Below are positions 21,336 through 33,900 of a stretch of DNA of 64,000 nt, one piece after another (the first letter of the stretch is position 1; the number at the start of each line of letters is the position of its first letter). The notes beneath the pieces were generated by a model. That model was not told the DNA's origin, made no database searches, and was given only the letters and a program-made list of their open reading frames with translations. Origin of the DNA: Amphiura filiformis. Taxonomy: Eukaryota; Echinodermata; Ophiuroidea; Amphilepidida; Amphiuridae. Position numbers and translations under genes: made by a program. Where the stretch lies: contig NC_092628.1 of the NCBI RefSeq assembly GCF_039555335.1, positions 94,747,782 to 94,811,781 of the forward strand, read 5' to 3'.

Positions 21336-21589
21336 TAGAATAAAGTTGTGAAAAAAAGATGATTTTGCTACGATTTCATTTTACTTAAGTAGAGAAATTA
21401 GCAACATTACACATTATTTGAATGGGGGCTTCAACTTTGTCAATATTGGTGTTTTTTTTGCCAAATATTTCATTGAAAAAAAACACCACAATTTTAATGA
21501 CTTATCCTTCACTTTTAAGCAATTTATACACAACTTGTAATTTGTTACACTTTCACTGGGATCAATGAATGGGCCTTTAAAGTGACATG

Positions 21590-21728
21590 ACCTTAGTCTC
21601 CCGCACAGGTGATGTAGATTTCAAATGGAGTCACCCATTCAGGTAACCTGATTTGATACGCACACCCCCTATGTGGGAGATTAAAGTCATGTCTTCCATA
21701 GGGGGTGTATGGATTTCAACTGGAATAG
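21590..21728. repeat. MITE copy A2
   Basis: Contains GATTTCAAATGGAGTCACCC and ends ATAGGGGGTGTATGGATTTC plus AACTGGAATAG, as in copy A1. The left end is less complete. Confidence 0.65.
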
Positions 21729-23024
21729 ATCAGAATAGAGGATGGTGCTTTAGGTTGACCAAATTAATATTATTTAATTTTTGCCAAATTTCACAAGCTT
21801 TTTCTTCAAATCACACTGTAAACAAAGACAAGTCAAAGGAAACTATTAAATTTACAATCTACTTTAATTTGAATACTACTTTTTACATCTGTATTTACAA
21901 TAAATAGAACTATACAAACAATTAATATTCACCACATTATCGGGGACAATTCACCCATTGCACGGTTCCGCCATATGCATGAATGGGAATTGAACCCTTG
22001 ATTGAACCAGTCATGTAACATTGCGTAAAGTTACGCAATACTTCCTTTCACATCTATTGCCAGTTCGAGGCTCTCCTCGCATATAGCGAAACCCTGCAAT
22101 AGGCGAATAATGATTCTCTTCTGTATAATTTCAATAAAGTGTACCGTATAAGTAGTAATTTTGGTGTACATATATTTTTGCGATTTCCAACAGTAGACTT
22201 TTGTACATGTTGATATTTACGCGAAATTCATGCCCTACCAATATTATTGTATGATAAATTTTAATCTTTGTGTGTTGTTAAATTTACGATATAATCTCAA
22301 TTCACAAAAAGTAAAACCCTCACCAAAATGATCGTACAGTAAGTAATAGATCCTCATGAACAGGTCAACCTGCTGAAATTTTAAAAACCTGTAGAACAGA
22401 ATTATGTGGGAATCAATTCTCCCATGTTTTTGAAACAAATAATAACAAGTAAGATTCTCTTCAAAACCTTTTGCAAGAATCCTAATTTCTGTTTGCAAAT
22501 ATGCATTAAAATTCTCTGGTAGTTATACAAATGATGTGATCTACAATCCGCCACACCTTAGTGCTGAGTTTCATCTACAATTGTTTTTGCAAAACATACA
22601 CTCTCTCTTGGGCAGTGTTTCCGATAAGGTCCAATGGCGTGCGATTGGCACAGGACTTGCAAGAATTACAGCAATGACTTCCAGGAAGAAAAAGGAAAGA
22701 AGGTTTTCAGTCCAATTTGACCATTATTGCTCAATCTCAATAAATGGTCAAATTGGTAAACACCAAAAAATTCTCTAGCAATACTCTATTAGGAATGGAT
22801 CAACATTATATAATGACTTTCTTTTGTCACTTTTAAGCGGACATAATTTGAGCAAAATTTCAATATTAAATACTTTCAAATACTTCATAAATAATATTCT
22901 TAGACATTTGAAACATTGTAACAATATTAACACAATAAAAGAGTTAATTGGTATGTTATGTTGACATAATAACCCTGACTTTCATTCACCAAGTCCATTT
23001 TTAAACAGATCGGCAAATCGTCAC
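21729..23024. other. Intergenic, no gene recognised
   Basis: AT-rich sequence with short open frames only. No exon or structural RNA recognised. Confidence 0.45.
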
Positions 23025-23262
23025 CTTGCTACGATAATTGCCCAACTCATTTTTTGTAATTTTGAGAACAAGTACAAAATATGGTTCAAGCATGTATCAG
23101 TTAAGTAATTACCTAATCATTTCTGATTATTCCATTTAATTGGTCTCAATAACATTTGTTCTTGTGCAAAGATTGGTGAATAAATGTTTGAATGCATACT
23201 TGAATCATATTTTGTATTTGTTCTCAAAATTACAAAAAATGAGGTAGCAGGATGATGAAATA
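23025..23262. repeat. Fold-back repeat, MITE-like
   Basis: CATTTTTTGTAATTTTGAGA and ACAAGTACAAAATATG near 23048-23082 are mirrored by CATATTTTGTATTTGT and TCTCAAAATTACAAAAAATG near 23207-23241. Outer ATCGTCACCTTGCTAC and GTAGCAGGATGAT extend the arms to about 75 bases. Confidence 0.7.
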
Positions 23263-24537
23263 ATATTGTATGGCTTCTAATAACACTAGATGACATCAAT
23301 ATCATTTTATCGCTCTTTATCTGATTCAAATTGAGTTCATCACATTGACATCACATTTCACCTCATCTTTCAGTTTGATGTTAACATGTATTTTCTGCTG
23401 GAGCATATACAATGCATCACACAGGGATGCCAGTTTTCCGGATATTTCCGGAAATCCGGACCGCACGTTTAAAAAAAAAAAAATTCGGTCGGCGGTCGCA
23501 AAAAAATCTCCCGTTGGAAGGAAAAAAATCTGAGGAAATCTCCAATTTTAAAATGAAAATTCCTTAGAACCCTGACTGGATGACTCAACTAGATAATGGT
23601 ACTCATTTTAACATGCATGTGGTCAAATTTTTATATTATTGAGAACACCTTTTCATGCCCAAAATTGATGAATTTTAGTCCATTATCGGACCAGCATATT
23701 ATACTGAGTGTGTCGGCTTTTGCGTTCAAAAACTCATCTCTTTTTCCTCAACAAATATTACCCAAGTAAGAAGTATGTAATGTGTATTAATGAACGATGA
23801 CGTTTGAGATGATGCTGGACTGATGATGCTGATGCCGTATAGGCCTATGTATACTCTAATATCAAGTCATGTTTAAGTCTAAATGGAAATGAACTTCGGT
23901 CAAAGGTTTGATATGAACCTTTTAGCTGTATCCTTTGGCTTTGTGTAGCCGTCGTTGTGAACATGGGGGTGGGGGGAGGTTGGGTGGGGGTGGTTGAGTG
24001 TGTGTAGGCCTATGTATTTCCTTTTTAGGCCTACTATTTTAGTGGATGCCAAGCACAAATTGTTAATTATTGTTTTATTTTTCTACTTCACAACCTTCAC
24101 AAACGTATCCTACTTCACATATATCAACATCAGCCATATTATTGGTCATGTAATAAAGCCAAAAAACATTTTTTAAGAGTGTCTCTTGTGCATAAAAGTA
24201 TAGGAAACTCAAAACTTTAAAGCATGTTTTCTGGAAGAAGGAAGCACTTTTTATTAAAAGTGTAGAACAAGCCAGGAGCTTTGAAATGTTCTTTTTACCC
24301 TCTGAAATGGCCTTTCCTGTAGTGCTAAATGTGCAGAAACCATCTGGCTTCGGGGGGCTTTGCCCCCTCGACCCCCAACAGGACCCCGCCAGGGGCCCTT
24401 AAGCGGGCCCCTGGACCCCACTCCGTGAAGGACGAGAGCTCCGCTCGCTACGCTTCGCATTTAGTAATTTATGACATTTTTTTTTCCTTCCCAACTTCAG
24501 GAGGCCACTGGTATCCCTGATCACACATTGTTCATAC
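23263..24537. other. Intergenic downstream of CDC45; GC-rich patch
   Basis: Mostly AT-rich. 23960-23992 is G-rich (GGGGGTGGGGGGAGG). 24346-24460 is a GC-rich patch with self-complementary runs (GGGGGCTTTGCCCCC, AGGGGCCCTTAAGCGGGCCCC) ending in CTCGCTACGCTTCGC, quite unlike the surroundings and probably part of an unidentified repeat. The CDC45 3' UTR may end in this interval; an AATAAA on the minus strand lies near 24250. Confidence 0.4.
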
Positions 24538-24742
24538 CATAATATTTTGCAGTAAACCTTTGACAAGAGTGTATTTTAAGCGTACATCGAGTATTTAGTG
24601 TGTTGAAATGAATTTGTCTCTGATTGGCTGTTGAGGCGATCTGCTGTTGCCAAGTGGAAATTTATGAATGAACTTTGTTAGCTCCGACTTTGCAACATCA
24701 CTGTAGTACACGCTCGTCAAAGGTTTACTGCAAAATATTATA
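24538..24742. repeat. MITE with 26-bp terminal inverted repeats
   Basis: ATAATATTTTGCAGTAAACC (then TTTGAC) at the left is mirrored by GTCAAAGGTTTACTGC (then AAAATATTAT) at the right. The inner sequence pairs more loosely. It lies about 100 bases past the CDC45 stop codon, so it may be within the 3' UTR. Confidence 0.75.
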
Positions 24743-24843
24743 TAGAAAATCACTCGCACAATGTTGGATCACATTACTGTCTGTAGTGCTCAATGTATGA
24801 AAAGGGCATTGCATCTTTCCTTAACCCAATGTTTGCTAGTCAC

Positions 24844-24908
24844 TTATGTAAGCAGAGAAATCAAGGCGTCAAAGAATTTGCTTTGGTCTTCTGTCTTCAT
24901 TTCGATAA
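24844..24908 (-). CDS. CDC45: CDC45 last coding exon
   Basis: [20 protein letters not shown] then TAA (human [20 protein letters not shown]). Acceptor TTTCTTGCAG. Confidence 0.96.
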
Positions 24909-27900
24909 CTGCAAGAAAGTAATACCAGAAAGCAAAAAAGTTGGCATAATTTCACAACGCTTGTAGAAATGTTGTTAACAGAGTCTTAGCTAGCCACCTG
25001 TCTGCCCATCATTTCATCATCTTTGACAGATGCTATATTATAATTGTAGGTGTTGACAAAGGCTATTGACCTTTTTAGTAGACCAGCTTTGCAAAACAAG
25101 GCCATAGCAACATACATTTGAACTCTTTGAACCCCCAATGGGCTGAAGAAGTCTCATAAATGTTTTAAAGGTCAAATTAAGACAGGCATTTTTATTCAAA
25201 TGATGGGCAAACCTCAAATTCTAACTAAGACCCTGGTTGTTAAGCCTACATAATTCAAATAGGCTAATTAGCACCCCACATGGACCTTTCTAATTTCTAC
25301 CTGAATATTACAAGCTCCATCAATTCCCACATTCCTCAGGAAGGGGGGGGGGGTGGAAGTACTTGAATAGTGCTTAATGGTTGAGTGGATGAATGAATGA
25401 ACAAATGAATGAGTAAATAAATGAACAAATTAAAAAGCATTTATCTAGTTTCACTTACTTGAAGGGTCAAATTTGTCATGTAGTGTACGTGAACCAGTCT
25501 TTTCCGCAGCTTGTTCAAATGCCCTTCCAAAGAAGCTGTCAAAGAGTACGAGAAAATGATCATTATCAATCTTCCATCAAACTTCCACTCTTAGGGTATT
25601 TAGAATAAGTCCACCATTGGGTGATTCCAGTTGAAATCCATACAACCCCTATGGAAGACACTGCATTAATCTTCCACACAGGGAATGTGCATTTCAAATG
25701 GTTACCCGAGTGGTGAATCAATTTGTATCTGCACACCCTGTTGGGAGATGAAGGTCATGTTTACCATACGGGGTGTATGGATTTCAACTGGAATAGTGCA
25801 TTTTAACATAAACTTGGACATGGTCACTGTGCAAGAGGTGTCTATATCATAAGTATAAAAATTATAAGGAATCAAGGAGAATTGTTGTTTTTGCCTTTTC
25901 TCTTTTTGTTGAAAGAATCAAACGTTTACACTCCAAACATCAATGCACTGGTTTTTTTTCAACGTTTATGTACACTGGCTGCTCTGAGGAAAGATTAAAA
26001 TTTGTTCATCCTATCAACCCAGAGAACCAAGTATAATAACTTTCATCAATTTTAGTTGTACTTACTTTTTGGAAGACTGTTCTAGTTCTGGTAGTGGTGG
26101 GATCCCTATGACCAGTGATGTTCCCTTGTCTAGATCTAGAGGTGCCGTCATGACTAGGGGCTGAGTCTTGGCTCTTTTACTCTTCACCTTTGACACACAC
26201 ACACAAAAAACATGTTTCACACCAAAAAGACTTCAACGTATTTTAAATTTTACTTGAGAATGGTGTTATTGAATATTTTTGAAAAATGTCCATTCCCGAT
26301 GTTTGTTATTGGCATATATCAACATTAAGTTAGGAATGCCAAAAGTTGTCAATAATACTTGGCAGGTTGCTGCAGAAAATCATGAGTTCAACATTACGTG
26401 TAGTATACAGTTGGTTCCCTTTGGGTCCGACCTCTTTGGAAAATCTCAATATTTTTGTAACAAATTATGTTTTAACTGGACATAATTATTGTGAGTTATA
26501 GCACTAGCCTTACCATTTTAACATAGGCTTCCAGAGTGAACCTAGCTAGTAGATTTAGACAGTTGGGTCGACTGAAATGCTGCACATCTGGTGTGCCGTC
26601 TTGCACGCAGGCATATAGGAAGGGCCCGGCTGACATCACTTGGGCCATGTCTAGTAGAGTCTGTACCTGGTTAACAAGAGCTTTCATCTGCCGCTTGGAT
26701 AACTCTAAAGCATGAAGCTGCTTGTCAATGTGACTCCTGGAAATGTGAGAAATAAATCACTAATTAGGGTTATTTTGAGGTTTTTGGATTGTCAGGCAGT
26801 CAGAACAGTATAATGATTCTTTTGTTGTCATTGATGCTGGGCTGGGTATCATGCTTACCATATACCAAGACACAATACTGTGCTTTCAAAATGTGAACAC
26901 AACAAGAGTGGGCTGGGCAAAAATCCAATCAAGAAAGCACATCATTTCTAAAGACTAAGGGCCAAACCAATAATCGTAGTCGTGGGATTAAAATAACTTT
27001 GGCTGGCCCTAACTAAAGGAGTTGTATGTTGTGGCTGATGTATTGTATTTTTTGCTGTAATGGGTCACATATTATCATTCATTTTGCATGTATTGCATTC
27101 TCTGACTATGTAGATTGATTTTAATATGTGTAACAATTTTGCATAATCTATTAGATAAATCTCACCTGGATAGGCAATCTAGAGCATGTAAGAAATTTTC
27201 CTCTTGAGTCTTGTCTTTCTCCTGAAATTCAATGAAGTAAAACAAGTTAAGGTGGTTAATCGTGTGAAAATGTGTGTCTTTTTCCAAGTTTCTCGTCCCC
27301 CCACCCGGGATTGCATAAAAATTGAGATTCTTTTTCTGATAAGCTCATTAAAATTGTATGCCTGAGTTGTTTTGTTTACCAAGGTGCAAACAAAACTGCT
27401 AAAAAATGGAGCAACATAACTCAAAATTTGTTAACTGATTGCTTAAACGTAGGCCTTCATGTAAGATAGAAAACACAATATAAAAAAACAGACCACACAC
27501 CTTAATCACATTAAAAAAATTACACTGTTTCTGGATATACAAATACACACATTTCAAGAACCCCTGCAGACAACCCTATTGCTTTGTTTTCTTTCAAATT
27601 TAAAAAAAAATCAAATGACCTACTTTCTTGGTGTCAAGTTTCTCATTGAAAGACCCTTGATTTCATACAGGTGTCTGCACATCCATGTCACTACCAAATG
27701 TTGAGTGTCCCCTCAAGGGCATCTTAAGCCTTTTAACACAATAAAGACACTGAAAACATGACTTTGATCCAGGTAATACTTACAACAGCTTCTAATGATG
27801 CTCCGATTGTGTAGGCCATATCAAAAGCACAATACTGCAAGGCAAAATGCAGGAAATATTAAATTTCACAGCTCAACACTGTTTGTACAAAACATTTGCT

Positions 27901-30900
27901 TTGGCATCCCAGTAACATTTTGGGATGTAATTGGAAACTCATTGCTTACTTATCTTACTGGTATGCTGGTAACTACTGGAAATAGGCCTCAAAATTTGAA
28001 AAAGAGCATTGTTTTAACCCTGACGCTAAATGTGGTTTTTGGCTATCAGAATGAAAAAGGAGAGAAAATTAACTAATTTTTGACTTGGCACCCCCGGGGT
28101 TCGAATCTTAGACCCCTCGGGTGCCACGCACAAGATCAACGACTTGTAGCTAGGGGGGTTTGGCTGGCCCGGTCAGCAAATCCCTGGGTATATGACTTGG
28201 GTTGATTTTGTCATGCACAGTGGTTTCCTTTGTAAGATTTTTACGAGTTTGGGTTAATATTGATAATTTAAACTGGAGTTTTGTTTCATCAAACCTTCTG
28301 TTTGATGCATGAATCTAAATATCCTGCTTTGATTTCTTATTGAAACATTACTATCACCTAAGTATCAGAAGATCAATTTAATCTACTTTCAATCTCATGA
28401 ATGTATGATTTAAGTCACACTGAGGGTGAATGGTTGCTTTAAACAGTTACACCTCATTACATCTCCCTTCCAGTTGTAAAACCAGCCACGTGTGAATTCC
28501 TTACCTTGTTTTTGAATCCATATTGAACCTGGAAAGAAGGTAAGGTAATGCTGTCTAGCCTGTAAGATAAAGTGAAAGAAAAAAATATGGCAGAAACAAA
28601 GATAAGTAAACATGTTATTAAAATAGAAATCATACATATTTACTTATCCTTTACATAATAGGAATAACCTGAAGGAATCAACAATCAAACACATCAGTTT
28701 AATAAAGTCTCATGAGTCAAAAAGTTGTTGTGAACATTTGAAAAAAAATGGTTTGAAGACTTGTTTATTTGTTTGTTTCATTTCTTCTTTTGCCTGGGTT
28801 ACTCATTCAGTGGATGTTTTAAGGGCAGAGTAATGGGAGAGAACATGGACCTTTTTAAGCATCATTATTTCTGAATTGTATCTCCAAAGTATATAAAACT
28901 ATACATTTTTGGAAAGGAAATGAGTCAAGGAATCCCATGGTGACGCCAGATTTTTCAAAATCTCGAGTTTTTGATAAAATCACAAAAATCACTTTTTACC
29001 CCAATTTTTTGTGACAACTTAAAAAAAATCAGTTCGAGTAAAAAAAAATCAGTTAGCTTTTAATGAAGAAGAGACATGAACTTAGGGAAGGTTTTTTTAT
29101 ATTTTTTTGAAATTCGTCTCTTTTTTCGAAATATTGACAAAACATGTGAAAAAAGCAATTTTGTCATTCTATTCAGCTAAAAATTGCACGTAATGGTGTA
29201 TATTTTTGTTTAAAACAAATATTTTGAAAAAATGAGAAAACCTTCCCTAGACTTTGATGTACTCTAAACAATAGTGCAAAAAGTTTACCTTTTGCTTGCA
29301 TATTTTTCGAGTTATCTTGTCACAAAAATCGTGCAATATTGTCAAAAGTGAACTATGAGAAATCGACGTTTTAGTAAAAAAATGTCAAAATTATGCACAA
29401 AATATCCTTATATTTTAAAACGGCAAGACTTTCACGCTTGTAAAGCTGTACCTGGTGCATGGTCATAATATGCATCTTTTTGCCACATTGAATTTATAAT
29501 GTCTGCTTTTAGTGCGCCAAAATTCAAAATAATTAAAAAATCTAAGTGGCATTTTGACTGCAAATTTGTGTTTTGTTTACACCGCATTTGCGGCGTTAAA
29601 AACATACCGAATGCGCATTGATCTGCGTTGGACATACGCTGCAGAGTTGCGCAGCGTCACGACCGACACGAATCGAGCGCCAGTAATCACAATATTTTCG
29701 CATTCACGCATTTCTGACTCATTATTTCCGCCAATTTACTAAGCTGTCTTGAGCCATGTGACTTTTTAAAGTTGAAGAGAGTGAAATAAATCAAGCAAAA
29801 ATACGTGTAAATATTAACAAGTTGTATTTTATCAGTTTCAAGTAAAAGAATACAGCTTAGTGTTGATAAATATCAAGAAAGCTCAAATTCGGGCGTGGAC
29901 GAATGTGTCTTCCATTACTCTGGCCTTAAGGTATTTTCTGTTCTTCCATGAGGCCCAGGGGACTTGTAGAAATGTTAAACTACATCAAGTTTATTTAGAA
30001 ACACACATGGTTTTCAGGTTTTCGGGAAAAAAATCTATATTTTCAATTGATCGTCCGCTTTTCATCCCAGCTACATACACTTAAAGTACATATCATTAGA
30101 TTTATACAATTTAATTCCAAAATTGTTAAATTTCAAAAATATAAATTTTTAATCATTTGCCATAAAATGTGTATTACAAATTGTTGCGAATTTCAAAAAA
30201 TCAAAATTATTTGTTATCAGAAGGCCATTCCTCGTTTTTGACATGCTCTCAGGTCCCACAATAAATATGTGAAAATGTTGCTATCCGAGCCCTTAACCCA
30301 TTCCAAGATATTAATGAAAATGTACCCATCTTACCCAAATTTCTTAGCTGATGCTTCCAGTGTTTCCCTGATGTTATCCTTGAGGCTGACATCCATGGCA
30401 GAAAACTTCTGTTTGCACTGTGCTAGAGGTATACCCATGTCAGCCAGGAACTCAAGCAGTCGCTTGTTGCCCTTCAGTGTCCATAACTTCAAACTAGACA
30501 AATGCCAACAAAAATGGGGAAATTAAATGGTTGGCAATGAATCAACAGTGGTTATGGTAGTCATAAACTTGTAATTGTCTAGATGTGGTATGCATGAATC
30601 TGGAAACTAATTCTTATTTCAAAGTCAATTCCCCTAAATTTTACAGTCTACACAGAAGACACATTGTGGGAATCAATTAATTCCCACAAAATTCTTTTGC
30701 AAGAATTCAGATTAATTTTCAAATTATGCAATGAAATTGTAACCCTGCTTTGTATTATTACAAGTTTTGAGTAGAGCTGAAAAGGCATGTTTTTAATGAC
30801 TTTTAAGTCATTAAAAACATGCCTTTTCAGCTCTACTCATTATCCATATTAAAATATGGATAATGCATAAAATAGCTACCACTGTGCTAGGCCAAGAGCA

Positions 30901-33900
30901 CCATATAATATTATTTAAAGTTCTAAAAAGTTAAGCAATTGATTCATATAACAACTATGCAGCAAACACAGATTTGTCCATTTTATGAACCATGACCAGA
31001 ACACAATACAGCACTGCACACACTGTCCTGCAGAATTGACGTCTAAATACACAAAATTAAAAATTAAATAAAGAAACCAAAGAAAGTGTTTACTTACTTG
31101 CAAGCAGTATATGATGAATGTTTCAGACTGTCAAATAGGGACCAATGTCTGTATAGCACTAATTGTAATCTGATAAAAATTAGGTTAAGAAAAATAGGTG
31201 TATTCTGTAAGGAAATGAGGAAATCAGCTTTTTATCACGTAATGTTATCTAATATTTCTCAATACCCTGCTAATTTACACAAAGGAAGAACCAGAAAACA
31301 ACTCAAGGTCACTTCTTTTATGTTGACGACTTGCTGAAAATTTTTTGAAAATACTACACTACTACCCTATTCTTTTTTGTACAGGACCATCAGAGTAAAA
31401 TTGCCTGAAATCAGGTCCTCCAGCAGGAAGATACAAGAACTGGTTCTATCTATACTGAATACCAAACACTATATGTAGGTAGAAACATCAGTAAAGAGAT
31501 TCATTTGGTAGGATTGTTGAAATCATAAACTGAGTATTTTTGTTAGCCAAATCCAAATAGAAATTACTCACGAATCTGAGCTTTACATGCCATCATGGCT
31601 GATGGCGATCACAGATGAACTGGTCCTCGCTTTTCCCTGATGACTTGGTTTTTCCGCTAACGGGATGCATCCAACAACCCAAGTCTCGCGGAAAAGCAGT
31701 GACCAGTTCATCTGTGATCGCCATCAGCCAAGATGGCGTAAAGCTCAGATTCGTGATAATTTCTATTTGGATTTGGCTAACAAAAATACCAGTTTAGGTA
31801 GAAACATGACTATCAGCAAAGATTTCCAACTATCAAAACTGTATGGTGGGTGCATTATGATGCGGAAGTGCACACTACTGTTGTTGATATTGTAAGGGAG
31901 CTGCACCATCAGTGTTGGTTGGGAAGACATATTATGATATACCCTTCATGCAAGCCTACACAAAATTAGCCTATTGTCAAAATTTTATTGAAGGATTAAA
32001 CAACTTTATTCCATAAGCTGTCTAATATCTATCTTGATAGTAAACTTACTCTGTATACTTTATAAGAAGATAATATCTGTACTATGTAATTTAGTGGTTT
32101 AAATTAGGGGTTCATTCATATATTTTCATGACCACACACCACACTCAAAATATCTGGGTTCCTTGTCCAGAATTTGAACTTTGTCCAAGTCTATGTGATG
32201 GCCGGGAGACTCGATGTGGATGTGTTGGGAGGCCATTTATATCAGAGTGAACCAGCCATCGCTGAACAGAGACGGGGCCGATACAAGCTACCTAGAGTCT
32301 ACGACCCGATTTTGGGGTCAAGTGTCCAAAAGGTTGCTGACTAAATTGGGTTGCCAGTCTGCTGATGAAAGTCGAAGTGTCGACTGAAAATTCCAGATAC
32401 GCAAGTTTTGTGTTGTGATCATAGGTCTGGTTTAAACCACTAAATTATGTCTACTACCAACACAGATTAACTTTCATTCTAAACTGTACTATGATTATGA
32501 TTAGTATCACTGGTGATGCAATGCAAAGTGTCAAATAATCAAGACAAATTCTGCTGCATGACTTTTTAAAAGCTTATCTATAACTTAAGGTGAAAACTAC
32601 TCATGGCATAAAAACCAGATGAGCGTTAATGAGGCAAAGGATACTCTGGTGTGAATGATATCCTCATAGAGTTGATTGACACCGTGTCTTCTTCCTCCTC
32701 TCCACGGTGATTATGTCTTGATACATGCCTATTCAGCTCAGTCACGTCAGACACATACTTTTCTCTAGATAGTATCAAACACACATAAAGAAATTCAAAA
32801 TCAAACACATAGTAACTTTATCAATTTTGTGATAAATCAAGTCAAGAGAAAGATAACGAGCGAGACAAAAAGAAACAGATGAAAAGATTTTTGTGCTATT
32901 AGTGAACAATTAATACTGAACATCATTTCTCTTTCATCATCAACCAAGCAAATAGGTCTTGGCAATTATAGCCCTGTGGAAACGGAAAAAATGACTCAAA
33001 TGATTCAAAGACTTTTCAATTATGTTTAATATATTCCAGTACATGGATGTTGCAGACATACCTGTCTATCTTCTTTGAAAGCAGTTGATCCGTTAGTCCA
33101 ACAATTGCCCACCTAAAGACAGAGAACATAACTTTGTGAAATCTTTATAGACAGAAATATCTGAACTCTTCAATCATTTTAGTTATTACAATGTAAATAA
33201 CTCAAACATTATTAAGAATGTTTGCCAAGATATGAAACAGCCCAGTTCATTGGGCATACATCCAGTTTGGCATATAAAGTTGACCTTACAAATTTATACC
33301 CTATTTTGTGATTAGCTGTACATAAGAATTAAAGTTATAAACTTATTATTATCATCATTGCTGTTGTGCAAATTAAGAATTACAACACCCCCCCCCCACA
33401 CACACACACAAAAGAAAGGAAAACGTTCCCCAGACATACTTGGTAGTCTGAGCATTTAGTTTGGCTATCTCTAATCTGACTTTACTATACAATATAGCTA
33501 AGCTACAAAAGGTAATCAGTTTGAAATTTGAAATATTAATTTACTCAACTTGTAATATAACGCACTTAGCCACTTACCACAGTAGGTCATTAGTATCTTT
33601 GGACATTTTCCAGGCTAGGTTGTGCATCACAACAGCAGACTGAGGGGGAAAATGAGTTTATTGAATACCATGTTACATGTAAGTCAGCAACCACAATGAA
33701 TTCAAAGTCTTGTATTTACATTGAGAACTTCATTAACCCTAGTGAGGTGACCATCTTTGACAAGGAGAGATGATGGGGAGAGATGTTTGGGTCTGGTGGC
33801 ACTCACTTGAAATGGTTGGCCACATTGAGCCCATTTTGAAACTACCTCAAATTTCTGATAGTCTCTTAACGAATGACCGTTTTTCTCTCAAATTCACTAC

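Noticed and set aside
23424-23575. Possible hAT element from CAGGGATGCC to GAACCCTG
   Set aside because: The ends match each other poorly and no 8-bp duplication flanks them.
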